In this document: one piece after another, positions 1 to 7,767 of the stretch | Layout: each line of letters starts with the position of its first letter | Position numbering within the stretch: the first letter of the stretch is position 1 | Source: Allomuricauda sp. | GTDB taxonomy: Bacteria; Bacteroidota; Bacteroidia; Flavobacteriales; Flavobacteriaceae | Length of the DNA stretch: 15,486 nucleotides | Direction: 5' to 3' | Assembly (NCBI GenBank): GCA_028289745.1 | Contig: JANQOD010000080.1 | Coordinates: 1 to 15,486 of the forward strand | Made by a program: the position numbers and the translations under genes | Notes under the pieces: model-generated | The model's input: only the letters and a program-made list of their open reading frames with translations | What the model was told of the DNA's origin: nothing | Database searches by the model: none

Positions 1-18
1 TAAGGTGCCATATTTTCT

Positions 19-26
19 TAATTTTG
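19..26 (+). promoter_or_regulatory. Putative Bacteroidota -7 promoter box for the aminotransferase-galE operon
   Basis: TAATTTTG matches the Bacteroidota primary sigma -7 consensus TAnnTTTG exactly and lies 17 bases before the ATG at 44, giving a predicted transcript start near 31-33 and a leader of about a dozen bases. The matching -33 TTTG would fall at or beyond the window edge, so it cannot be checked. The assignment rests on one short motif. Confidence 0.4.
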
Positions 27-43
27 TACTATAATTACTTCCC

Positions 44-1198
44 ATGCGAAAAATACAGATGGTTGACCTCAAAGGCCAGTATGAGGGAATAAAAGACCAA
101 ATAAATTCATCAATCTCAAACGTACTTGATTCTTCGGCATTCATCAATGGTCCTGATGTGCACGCTTTTCAAAAAGAACTGGAAGATTATTTGGGGGTCA
201 AGCATGTGATTCCCTGTGCCAATGGTACCGATGCCCTACAAATCTGTATGATGGGCTTGGGCCTTCGGCCCGGTGATGAGGTCATCACCGCTGATTTTAC
301 CTTTGCGGCTACCGTTGAGGTCATTGCGCTGCTCAATTTGACGCCCGTGCTGGTCGATGTGGACCCTGATACCTTCAACATTGATGTCAAAGCGGTCGAA
401 AGGGCCATAACGCCAAAGACAAGGGCCATTGTGCCCGTACACCTTTTTGGGCAGTGCGCCGATATGGATGCCCTGATGGATTTGGCCAATGAACATGATC
501 TTTTTGTCATCGAAGACAATGCACAGGCAATAGGTGCCACACATATCTCAAAAAATGGAGAAAAACAAAAAGCCGGTACCATAGGCCATGTGGCCTCTAC
601 CTCTTTCTTCCCCTCCAAAAATCTGGGATGCTATGGTGATGGTGGGGCCATTTTCACCAATGATGATGATTTGGCCAATATCATTCGGGGCATTGTAAAC
701 CATGGCATGTATGTGCGCTATCATCATGATGTGGTGGGGGTCAATTCAAGATTGGATAGTATTCAGGCCGCCGTGTTGCGGGCAAAACTTCCGAAACTTG
801 ATGAATATAACCAAGAAAGGAGAAAAGCCGCCCAAAAGTATGACATGGCTTTTCAGGACCAAAGGCACATCATAAGACCAAAAACTGCGAACGATCGTGA
901 TGGTGTATTCGACACCTCCGATTGTCATGTTTTTCACCAATATACCCTGCGCATCACCAATGGCAAAAGAGATGCCCTGGTACAACACATGAACGGCAAT
1001 GGCGTGCCCTGCGGGGTTTACTACCCGATTCCGTTGCACAAACAGAAGGCATACGCCGATGAGCGGTACAATGAAGATGATTTTAAGGTTACCAATCAAT
1101 TGGTCGAAGAAGTAATATCACTGCCCATGCACACCGAACTGGATGATGAGCAGATTGATTTCATAACCGATTTAGTACTAAAATTCGTCAACGATTAG
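44..1198 (+). CDS. DegT/DnrJ/EryC1/StrS aminotransferase, WbpE/WlbC-like
   Basis: A PLP-dependent sugar-nucleotide aminotransferase of 384 residues, the normal family length. It probably transfers an amino group from glutamate to a 3-keto sugar nucleotide for surface polysaccharide. Visible hallmarks are the substrate/PLP loop CANGTDALQI (58-67), IEDNAQ with the PLP-ring Asp158, and TSFFPSKNLGCYGDGG (186-201) with the Schiff-base Lys192. RYHH and GVNSRLDSIQAA follow, then the C-terminal YPIPLHKQ motif. These strings agree closely with what I remember of Pseudomonas WbpE and Bordetella WlbC, which make UDP-2-acetamido-3-amino-glucuronic acid, so a 3-aminotransferase is the best guess. Other family members act at C-4, so the exact substrate is inferred. 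The stop is one base before the galE ATG, which indicates an operon. The start gives the usual short N-terminus before VDLKGQY. Confidence 0.88.
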   Translation: MRKIQMVDLKGQYEGIKDQINSSISNVLDSSAFINGPDVHAFQKELEDYLGVKHVIPCANGTDALQICMMGLGLRPGDEVITADFTFAATVEVIALLNLTPVLVDVDPDTFNIDVKAVERAITPKTRAIVPVHLFGQCADMDALMDLANEHDLFVIEDNAQAIGATHISKNGEKQKAGTIGHVASTSFFPSKNLGCYGDGGAIFTNDDDLANIIRGIVNHGMYVRYHHDVVGVNSRLDSIQAAVLRAKLPKLDEYNQERRKAAQKYDMAFQDQRHIIRPKTANDRDGVFDTSDCHVFHQYTLRITNGKRDALVQHMNGNGVPCGVYYPIPLHKQKAYADERYNEDDFKVTNQLVEEVISLPMHTELDDEQIDFITDLVLKFVND

Positions 1199-1199
1199 C

Positions 1200-2216
1200 A
1201 TGAAAATATTGGTGACCGGTGGTCTCGGCTTTATAGGCTCACATACCGTGGTAGAACTGCAGAATGAAGGTTTCGAGGTGATCATCATCGACAACCTTTC
1301 CAATTCTTCCATAGAAGTAGTAAAGGGTATTGAATCGATCACGGGCAAAGAACCCATTTTCGAGCAGATGGATCTGCGCGATAAACAGAAAGTGCGCGAC
1401 TTTTTCTCAGCATATGACGATATTGCGGGGGTGATACATTTTGCGGCCTCTAAAGCCGTCGGTGAAAGTGTTGAGAAGCCCTTGCTATATTATGAGAACA
1501 ACTTGGGCACTTTGATCTATCTACTTCAAGAATTGGTGAAAAAGGGCAGGGCCAATTTTATTTTCAGCTCTTCGTGTACCGTCTATGGCCAGGCCGATGA
1601 GTTGCCCATCACTGAAGATGCACCGGTGAAACCTGCAGAATCTCCTTACGGAAATACAAAACAGGTCGGTGAAGAGATCATCAGCGATACATGCAAGGTC
1701 AATCCGCAATTGGCGGCCATTGCACTTCGTTACTTCAACCCTATCGGAGCGCACTCCACTGCCAAGATAGGCGAATTGCCCATCGGGGTGCCCCAGAACC
1801 TTGTACCTTTTATTACCCAGACCGGAATAGGTTTGCGCGAACAGCTTTCTGTCTTTGGTGATGATTATCCGACACCTGATGGCACCTGTATCAGGGATTA
1901 TATCCATGTGGTCGATTTGGCCAAGGCGCACGTAGTGGCCCTGCAACGACTTCTTGAGGAGAAACATGAAGAAAATTTTGAAGTGTTCAACCTTGGTACG
2001 GGACAAGGAAGTTCGGTGCTGGAGGTCATTCAGAGTTTTGAGCGTGTGGCAGGCAAAAAATTGAAGAACAAGGTGGTGGCCCGGCGACCTGGCGACGTCA
2101 TTCAAGCGTATGCCGATACCAAAAAGGCAAACGAGGTCTTGGGGTGGAAAGCCCTCTCTACCCTTGATGATGCTATGGCCTCGGCGTGGAAATGGGAGCA
2201 AAAAATCAGAAAATAG
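1200..2216 (+). CDS. galE: UDP-glucose 4-epimerase
   Basis: An extended short-chain dehydrogenase/reductase (SDR) of 338 residues that interconverts UDP-glucose and UDP-galactose in the cytosol, using tightly bound NAD+. The Rossmann motif GGLGFIG is at residues 7-13, the acidic NAD-ribose site is Asp31 in IIIDNLSNSS, and SSSCTVYG is at 123-130. The catalytic Tyr150-x-x-x-Lys154 lies in SPYGNTKQ. RYFNPIGAH and the C-terminal IRDYIHVVDLA are specific to the GalE subfamily. It starts one base after the aminotransferase stop, so the two are almost certainly co-transcribed. Together they imply nucleotide-sugar supply for an envelope polysaccharide. Some GalE proteins also act on the N-acetylated sugars, and the sequence alone does not settle that. 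Confidence 0.95.
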   Translation: MKILVTGGLGFIGSHTVVELQNEGFEVIIIDNLSNSSIEVVKGIESITGKEPIFEQMDLRDKQKVRDFFSAYDDIAGVIHFAASKAVGESVEKPLLYYENNLGTLIYLLQELVKKGRANFIFSSSCTVYGQADELPITEDAPVKPAESPYGNTKQVGEEIISDTCKVNPQLAAIALRYFNPIGAHSTAKIGELPIGVPQNLVPFITQTGIGLREQLSVFGDDYPTPDGTCIRDYIHVVDLAKAHVVALQRLLEEKHEENFEVFNLGTGQGSSVLEVIQSFERVAGKKLKNKVVARRPGDVIQAYADTKKANEVLGWKALSTLDDAMASAWKWEQKIRK

Positions 2217-2278
2217 AACTTCCATGACCATGATGGGGCTGACAACCGCCATCGGCAAATAGATTTTCAGGTCGATAT

Positions 2279-2626
2279 ATGAACTTAGAGAGTGGTTTGG
2301 AGGTTTTGCAAAAAGCCCAACAAAGGCAACTTTATGAAGGGTTGGTCAAACAACTGAAGAAAGACTTTGGGTTGGCCAGCATCGATTTTGATCTGCCGTC
2401 AAGTATCAAGCCCCAAGACCTGTTTTGGTTACTGAAAGAGAAATTGTATGTGCTTTTGTTAGAGCGTTTTGATGACTATCTCAACTTGCTCTATGTGGTC
2501 GATGTTGCTGAAAAAGAATTCAAGAACATTGATTCCAACGATGTGGTCAAGGTATCAGAAGTGGTCGCCTTTTTGATATTGAAAAGAGAATGGCAGAAAG
2601 TTTGGTTCAAATCCAAACATTCCTGA
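2279..2626 (+). CDS. Small conserved-looking protein of unknown function
   Basis: A 115-residue soluble protein that I do not recognise. It has no signal peptide and no clear membrane helix, although the hydrophobic stretch YVLLLERFDDYLNLLYVVDVA (about 57-77) is amphipathic. Predicted content is mostly helical and charged, ending in a basic, Trp-containing tail (REWQKVWFKSKHS). It lies 62 bases after galE on the same strand, so it may be the last gene of that operon. Its stop abuts, without overlap, the stop of the convergent gene starting at 2627. Codon use resembles the neighbouring genes, which supports a real gene. No function is proposed. Confidence 0.65.
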   Translation: MNLESGLEVLQKAQQRQLYEGLVKQLKKDFGLASIDFDLPSSIKPQDLFWLLKEKLYVLLLERFDDYLNLLYVVDVAEKEFKNIDSNDVVKVSEVVAFLILKREWQKVWFKSKHS

Positions 2627-3145
2627 CTAAAAGAAAACCCTTACAAAAGGCACGAAAGGGTCGGCATAAATACTTCTGTTTTCGTCATAGAGCACATCGT
2701 AGCGCATACCGAAGGTGACGTTCCTGTTGGTGTATCCGATTCCCAAAAACAGGGCCGTATACCAATAGTTTTCCCCAACAGCCCCATCGAGGCCACTATT
2801 TAGGTTTACCCTCCATTGCTCCAATTCTGTCGATAACTGGATGCTGGGTATCGGGTTATAAAAGTTCATCAGGGTGCCGCCATACGCAAGCAGTTTGTCA
2901 TCGCCGAATTTTGAATAATTCAGTTGTAGCCCAACCCCAGTGGCAAATTGTGGACTGGCCTGATAAATGCCACTGGGTGATACGGCAAGATTGAAGGTGT
3001 TGTTGCCAAAGCCAAGTCCGAGTCCGCCCCCAAATCGAACACGGTTCCAAAAATCGTTCGATGTTTGCTGAGCCGTTATAGCAGTAATCGAAAACAGTAA
3101 TGAAATCGATATGCCCAAAATGGCCTTGGGGGTGAACGCAGTCAT
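2627..3145 (-). CDS. Secreted outer-membrane beta-barrel-like protein
   Basis: A 172-residue protein with a clear Sec signal peptide: hydrophobic residues 9-24 followed by ITA|QQ, with predicted cleavage after Ala25. The mature part is rich in alternating Gly and aromatic residues (GGGLGLGFGN, GVGLQLNYS, ALFLGIGYTNRNVTFGMRYDV). It ends in PFVRVFF, whose terminal phenylalanine fits an outer-membrane barrel C-terminal signal. About eight amphipathic strands are plausible. It is divergent from sucA with 92 bases between the two starts. From memory, small proteins of this kind next to flavobacterial sucA are sometimes labelled 'alpha-ketoglutarate decarboxylase'. Nothing here supports an enzymatic role: there is no ThDP motif and the protein is exported. 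Function is unknown. Confidence 0.75.
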   Translation of the reverse strand: MTAFTPKAILGISISLLFSITAITAQQTSNDFWNRVRFGGGLGLGFGNNTFNLAVSPSGIYQASPQFATGVGLQLNYSKFGDDKLLAYGGTLMNFYNPIPSIQLSTELEQWRVNLNSGLDGAVGENYWYTALFLGIGYTNRNVTFGMRYDVLYDENRSIYADPFVPFVRVFF

Positions 3146-3197
3146 ATAACGCTATTTTATTTCATTTTCAATATACAGCTATATGGCGTATTTGTTG

Positions 3198-3205
3198 TAC
3201 TTTTG
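3198..3205 (+). promoter_or_regulatory. Putative -7 promoter box for sucAB
   Basis: TACTTTTG is an exact TAnnTTTG match, 32 bases before the sucA ATG at 3238. The predicted transcript start near 3210-3212 leaves a leader of roughly 27 bases. No good -33 TTTG sits about 19-21 bases upstream, so this is a half-supported promoter. Confidence 0.4.
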
Positions 3206-3237
3206 GTTAAATTTTGTGATACCATTTTAGCGGCATA

Positions 3238-6045
3238 ATGGCAATGGATAAATACTCGTTCTTAAACGCGGCCCACACCTCTTTTTTTGCTGAGCTCTAT
3301 GACAGATATTTGACCAGTCCTGATAGCGTTGAGCCCAGCTGGAGGGCTTTTTTTCAAGGTTTTGACTTTGGGTTGGAAAGTTCACTTGAAGATCTTGATA
3401 TAGCGACCTCTTCAAACGGTGCAACGGCAAGTGTCAATGGGCAGCTGGTCGAGGTGCCCCAGTCGTTGCAGAAAGAGTTTCGGGTCATTCGTTTGATAGA
3501 TGGTTATCGTTCAAGGGGCCATTTGTTCACAAAGACCAATCCTGTTCGGGAAAGACGCAAATATTTGCCCACCCTTGACATCGAAAATTTCGGACTTACC
3601 GAAAATGACCTTGATACGGTGTTCGATGCTGGGAGCATCATCGGTATCGGCTCGAATCCACTACGGAATATAATAAAACATCTAGAACGTATCTATTGCG
3701 ATGCCATTGGGGTCGAATACATGTACATTCGAAGACCAGACCGTATTCAGTGGATTCAGAATTGGCTCAATGTCAATGACAACCACCCGAATTTTTCACC
3801 GGACCAAAAAAAACACATCCTCGGAAAACTCAATGAAGCCGTTTCTTTTGAAAGCTTTCTGCATACAAAATATGTTGGCCAGAAACGGTTCTCCCTAGAA
3901 GGGGGAGAATCGCTCATTCCCGCTTTGGATGTCATCATTGAAAAGGCGGCCAATGCCGGGGTGAAACAATTTGTGATGGGAATGGCCCACCGGGGCCGCT
4001 TGAACGTATTGACAAATATTTTCGGCAAGTCGCCCAAAGATATTTTCAGTGAGTTTGATGGCAAGGATTATGAAGAAACAATCTTCGATGGTGACGTGAA
4101 ATACCACTTGGGGTGGACATCAATGCGAGAGACCGATTCGGGCAAAATGGTCAACATGAACATTGCCCCGAATCCATCGCACCTTGAAACGGTCAATGCA
4201 GTGGTAGAGGGCATAAGCCGTGCAAAACAAGACAGTTCGCATCAAGAAAATATCTCTGAGGTACTGCCCATTTTGGTGCATGGCGATGCCGCGTTTGCTG
4301 CCCAGGGCGTTGTATATGAGGTGATTCAGATGGCCCAATTGGATGGGTACCATACAGGGGGTACCATACACGTCGTGGTAAACAATCAAATTGGTTTTAC
4401 CACCAATTATCTCGATGCACGGTCTTCGACCTATTGTACCGATGTAGGTAAAGTAACCTTATCTCCGGTTATGCATATCAATGCAGATGATGCAGAGGCA
4501 GTGGTACATGCCGCAATTTTTGCCTTGGAATATCGCATGCGCTTCAAGAGAGATGTGTTTTTAGATATGCTGGGCTACAGAAAATATGGTCATAACGAAG
4601 GCGATGAACCAAAATTTACCCAACCGTTGCTCTATAGATCCATTTCGAAGCATCCCAACCCGAGGGATATATATGCCAAGAAATTGATGGATCAGGGCAT
4701 CATCGATGAGGACTATGTCAAAACCCTTGAGAAAGAATATAAAAAGCAACTAGAGGAAGACTTAATGGATTCCCGAAAAGTTGAAAAAACCCGAATCACG
4801 CCCTTCATGCAAGATGAATGGGAGGGTTTCAAACGGGTGACCGAAGAGCCCATGCTTTCTAATATCGACACATCATATGACCTGAAGAAGTTGGGTGAAG
4901 TGGCTGAGAGTATCACCAAACTTCCTGAAGAAAAGAAGTTTCTAAGAAAACTGGTTCGATTGGTCGAAAGCCGGCACAAGATGTACTTTGAAGACAACAA
5001 ACTTGATTGGGCCATGGGCGAGTTATTGGCCTATGCGTCACTGATCGAAGAGGGTTATGATGTGCGAATGACCGGTCAAGATGTTGAAAGAGGAACCTTT
5101 TCCCACCGCCATGCGGTCATTAAGACCGAGATGCACGAAGAAGAAGTAGTATTGTTGAATGAGATGGGAAAAAACCAAAATGGCAAGTTCCACATCTACA
5201 ATTCACTACTTTCTGAATATGCGGTCATGGGCTTTGATTATGGCTACGCCATGGCAAGCCCAAAGACCCTGACCATTTGGGAGGCGCAGTTCGGTGATTT
5301 CAGCAATGGCGCACAGATAGTGATCGATCAATACCTATCGGCCGCCGAGGATAAATGGAAGCTGCAAAATGGCCTGGTGCTGCTGTTGCCCCATGGTTAT
5401 GAAGGGCAGGGAGCCGAACACTCTTCGGCTCGCATGGAGCGCTACCTTCAGCTATGTGCCAAAGATAATATGTATGTGGCCGATGTGACCACGCCTGCCA
5501 ATATGTTCCATTTGTTGAGACGTCAGATGAAAGCCGATTTCAGAAAACCCTTGATAGTGTTGACCCCCAAAAGTTTGCTAAGGCACCCCAAAGTGGTCTC
5601 GACCAAGGAAGATTTGGCAAATGGCAGTTTTCAAGAGCTCATCGATGATACCTTGGTCAAGGCAGATAAGGTAAGATCGCTCGTTTTCTGCACGGGTAAA
5701 TTTTACTATGACCTATTGGCGAAACGTGATGAGCTAGGGCGAGAAGATGTGGCTTTGGTGCGCCTTGAGCAGCTTTTTCCACTTCCAACGAAAACAATAA
5801 GGGCAATCATCAAAAAATACAAAAACACCGAAGAAGTGGTATGGGCACAAGAAGAGCCCCGCAATATGGGTGCCTGGGGCCATTTGTTGATGCATCTCGA
5901 TGAGGCCAAAGGTTTTAGGGTAGCTTCAAGAAGGTTTTATGGTGCACCGGCAGCCGGTAGTGCCGTTCGTTCGCAAAGAAGGCATGCCCAGGTCATCGAT
6001 TATGTTTTTGACAAGACAAAAGATAATTTTGCAATTAGAAAATAA
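3238..6045 (+). CDS. sucA: 2-oxoglutarate dehydrogenase E1 component
   Basis: The thiamine-diphosphate decarboxylase of the 2-oxoglutarate dehydrogenase complex (EC 1.2.4.2). It decarboxylates 2-oxoglutarate and passes the succinyl group to the E2 lipoyl arm in the TCA cycle. At 935 residues it is the usual full length. The N-terminal E2-binding segment is present (FFAELYDRYLTSPDSVEPSW, residues 16-35). AHRGRLN (about 250-256) supplies substrate-site residues. The ThDP/Mg motif runs from Gly349-Asp350 in GDAAFAAQG to Asn382-Asn383 in NNQIGF. The C-terminal transketolase-type pyrimidine domain includes GTFSHRHAV and the region around EYAVMGFDYGYA. Two in-frame ATGs (3238 and 3244) are both possible; the first is used here. 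It is followed after 24 bases by sucB. No lpd (E3) is nearby, as is common in Bacteroidota. Confidence 0.97.
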   Translation: MAMDKYSFLNAAHTSFFAELYDRYLTSPDSVEPSWRAFFQGFDFGLESSLEDLDIATSSNGATASVNGQLVEVPQSLQKEFRVIRLIDGYRSRGHLFTKTNPVRERRKYLPTLDIENFGLTENDLDTVFDAGSIIGIGSNPLRNIIKHLERIYCDAIGVEYMYIRRPDRIQWIQNWLNVNDNHPNFSPDQKKHILGKLNEAVSFESFLHTKYVGQKRFSLEGGESLIPALDVIIEKAANAGVKQFVMGMAHRGRLNVLTNIFGKSPKDIFSEFDGKDYEETIFDGDVKYHLGWTSMRETDSGKMVNMNIAPNPSHLETVNAVVEGISRAKQDSSHQENISEVLPILVHGDAAFAAQGVVYEVIQMAQLDGYHTGGTIHVVVNNQIGFTTNYLDARSSTYCTDVGKVTLSPVMHINADDAEAVVHAAIFALEYRMRFKRDVFLDMLGYRKYGHNEGDEPKFTQPLLYRSISKHPNPRDIYAKKLMDQGIIDEDYVKTLEKEYKKQLEEDLMDSRKVEKTRITPFMQDEWEGFKRVTEEPMLSNIDTSYDLKKLGEVAESITKLPEEKKFLRKLVRLVESRHKMYFEDNKLDWAMGELLAYASLIEEGYDVRMTGQDVERGTFSHRHAVIKTEMHEEEVVLLNEMGKNQNGKFHIYNSLLSEYAVMGFDYGYAMASPKTLTIWEAQFGDFSNGAQIVIDQYLSAAEDKWKLQNGLVLLLPHGYEGQGAEHSSARMERYLQLCAKDNMYVADVTTPANMFHLLRRQMKADFRKPLIVLTPKSLLRHPKVVSTKEDLANGSFQELIDDTLVKADKVRSLVFCTGKFYYDLLAKRDELGREDVALVRLEQLFPLPTKTIRAIIKKYKNTEEVVWAQEEPRNMGAWGHLLMHLDEAKGFRVASRRFYGAPAAGSAVRSQRRHAQVIDYVFDKTKDNFAIRK

Positions 6046-6069
6046 GAACTTGATATAAAGTGATCAGAG

Positions 6070-7293
6070 ATGGTTTTAGAAATGAAAGTTCCCTCGCCGG
6101 GCGAATCGATAACTGAAGTAGAAATAGCGGAATGGTTGGTCGAAGATGGTGATTACGTCGAAAAAGACCAGGCCATTGCCGAAGTCGATTCTGATAAGGC
6201 AACGTTAGAATTGCCAGCGGAAGAAAGTGGGGTCATAACCCTCAAAGCCGAAGAGGGTGATGCCGTAGCTGTGGGCGAAATAGTGTGCCTTATAGATACA
6301 GGCGCCAAAAAACCAGAAGAGGGGAGTAATTCAAAAACCGAGGCTAAAAAAGAAAAAGAAGAAGCCCCCAAAAAGGAAGAAGCCCCCAAAAGAGAAGAAC
6401 CCAAAAAAGAAACTTACGCTTCTGGTACCCCATCGCCAGCGGCCAAAAAGATTTTGGACGAAAAGGGTATTGATAATCAAGAAGTTACGGGTACGGGCCG
6501 CGATGGCCGCATTACCAAAGACGATGCGATGAAAGCGGTGCCTTCAATGGGTACCCCGACAGGCGGCAGTAGGGGTGAGACGCGCTCTAAATTATCGATG
6601 CTTCGCCGAAAAGTGGCAGAACGTTTGGTCGCCGCCAAGAACGAGACGGCCATGTTGACCACCTTCAACGAGGTCGATATGTCACCCATCTTTGAACTTA
6701 GAAAACAATACAAAGAAACGTTCAAAGAAAAGCATGGGGTCAGTTTGGGCTTTATGTCGTTCTTTACCAAGGCGGTGATTCGTGCGTTGCAGCTGTACCC
6801 TGCAGTTAATTCGATGATTGATGGCAAAGAAATGATTTCATATGATTTCTGCGATATCAGTATTGCCGTCTCTGGGCCCAAAGGATTGATGGTGCCTGTA
6901 ATACGAAATGCCGAGAACCTCACATTTAGAGGTGTCGAGGCAGAGGTGAAGCGATTGGCGATCAGGGCGCGAGAGGGTCAGATAACCGTTGACGAAATGA
7001 CGGGCGGTACGTTTACCATATCTAATGGAGGCGTTTTTGGCTCTATGCTCTCGACACCGATTATCAATCCGCCCCAAAGTGGTATTTTGGGGATGCACAA
7101 CATCATTGAGCGGCCCATTGTGAAAAACGGTGAAATTGTTATCGCTCCCGTGATGTACGTGGCATTGTCATACGACCACCGCATCATTGATGGCCGTGAG
7201 TCGGTCGGCTTCTTGGTCGCCGTAAAGGAAGCGCTCGAAGACCCAGTTGAATTGTTGATGGATGGCGATGTGAAAAAAGCTTTGGAGTTCTAA
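6070..7293 (+). CDS. sucB: 2-oxoglutarate dehydrogenase E2 component (dihydrolipoyl succinyltransferase)
   Basis: The core acyltransferase (EC 2.3.1.61) of the same complex, 407 residues with the standard domain order. A single N-terminal lipoyl domain (about 3-77) carries Lys43 in [11 protein letters not shown] as the predicted lipoylation site. A flexible Ala/Pro/Lys/Glu linker follows (about 78-118). The peripheral-subunit-binding domain is at about 120-157 ([14 protein letters not shown] to [16 protein letters not shown]). The catalytic domain runs from about 172 to the end, with His370 and Asp374 in [11 protein letters not shown] as active-site residues. It belongs to the sucA operon, 24 bases downstream. 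Its stop codon overlaps the stop of the convergent protease gene by a few bases. A start at Met5 is possible but would trim the first lipoyl strand, so Met1 is preferred. Confidence 0.97.
   Translation: MVLEMKVPSPGESITEVEIAEWLVEDGDYVEKDQAIAEVDSDKATLELPAEESGVITLKAEEGDAVAVGEIVCLIDTGAKKPEEGSNSKTEAKKEKEEAPKKEEAPKREEPKKETYASGTPSPAAKKILDEKGIDNQEVTGTGRDGRITKDDAMKAVPSMGTPTGGSRGETRSKLSMLRRKVAERLVAAKNETAMLTTFNEVDMSPIFELRKQYKETFKEKHGVSLGFMSFFTKAVIRALQLYPAVNSMIDGKEMISYDFCDISIAVSGPKGLMVPVIRNAENLTFRGVEAEVKRLAIRAREGQITVDEMTGGTFTISNGGVFGSMLSTPIINPPQSGILGMHNIIERPIVKNGEIVIAPVMYVALSYDHRIIDGRESVGFLVAVKEALEDPVELLMDGDVKKALEF
6358..6409 (+). repeat. Short imperfect tandem repeat in the sucB linker
   Basis: The motif GAAGAAGCCCCCAAAA recurs in slightly altered form about three times, encoding repeated (K/E)EEAPK units in the lipoyl-domain linker. 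Such low-complexity linkers expand and shrink easily between strains while keeping the mobile hinge. Confidence 0.6.
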
Positions 7294-7739
7294 GATCCCT
7301 TGATTTTTAGATAGAGGCATTCCTTGTCGTAATCAATGATGGCCTTTCCCTTTTTGAGGATGTCGGCACCGATGATGCCATCTACGGGCAATGCACTGTG
7401 ATTGGTCAATGCTTGGTTGACGTGAACAAGATCAAAAAGCACGACTTTTTGCTTTTCCCTTTTCCAGTCACCTATCTCAATATGGTTTTTGGTAGAGATA
7501 AGCGTGTCCATGTCAATGGCCCCTGCCCCTGCCGCCTTGATTTCCGATTCTTTTGAGGCCATTTTGAAGAACGCTATTTTGTCGATCCCGATACAAGTAT
7601 TCGAAGCACCGGTATCGAGAATGAAACGGCCCGAGACACCATTTATCTCTGCAGAGAGTTCAAAATGTTTGGTCTCGGTAAATACCAGCGGTACCTTGAT
7701 GTAATTTTTTTTTTGAAGAAATTTTCTTAGCGATTTCAT
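7290..7739 (-). CDS. Retropepsin-like aspartyl protease family protein
   Basis: A 149-residue single-lobe pepsin/retropepsin-fold protein. The catalytic motif is [12 protein letters not shown] with Asp42-Thr43-Gly44, and the second hallmark [10 protein letters not shown] (about 119-128) ends the domain. This length fits a protomer that must pair with another to form an active site, as in retroviral proteases and bacterial gag_Asp_proteas/Asp_protease_2 proteins. No signal peptide is seen; the N-terminus is basic ([15 protein letters not shown]), so a cytoplasmic location is inferred. The substrate is unknown. The gene is convergent with sucB (stops overlap) and divergent from tatD with 28 bases between starts. 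A run of ten A residues on the coding strand (T at 7705-7714) covers codons 9-12. Confidence 0.85.
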   Translation of the reverse strand: MKSLRKFLQKKNYIKVPLVFTETKHFELSAEINGVSGRFILDTGASNTCIGIDKIAFFKMASKESEIKAAGAGAIDMDTLISTKNHIEIGDWKREKQKVVLFDLVHVNQALTNHSALPVDGIIGADILKKGKAIIDYDKECLYLKIKGS

Positions 7740-7763
7740 TTCGTAAAGATAAACCTATTTTTG
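7734..7763 (+). promoter_or_regulatory. Putative promoter of tatD, close enough to give a leaderless transcript
   Basis: TATTTTTG at 7756-7763 matches TAnnTTTG exactly. TTTC at 7734-7737, one mismatch from TTTG, lies 18 bases upstream, close to the usual spacing. The box ends only four bases before the tatD ATG at 7768, so transcription would begin at or next to the start codon. The match is by eye. Confidence 0.45.
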
Positions 7764-7767
7764 CGTC

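Noticed and set aside
1521..2258. Long open frame antisense to galE (245 codons), with several similar antisense frames across sucA and the aminotransferase
   Set aside because: They lie opposite genes with complete family motifs, their translations are low in recognisable structure and rich in Cys/Arg/His from reversed codon bias, and they have no independent start context.
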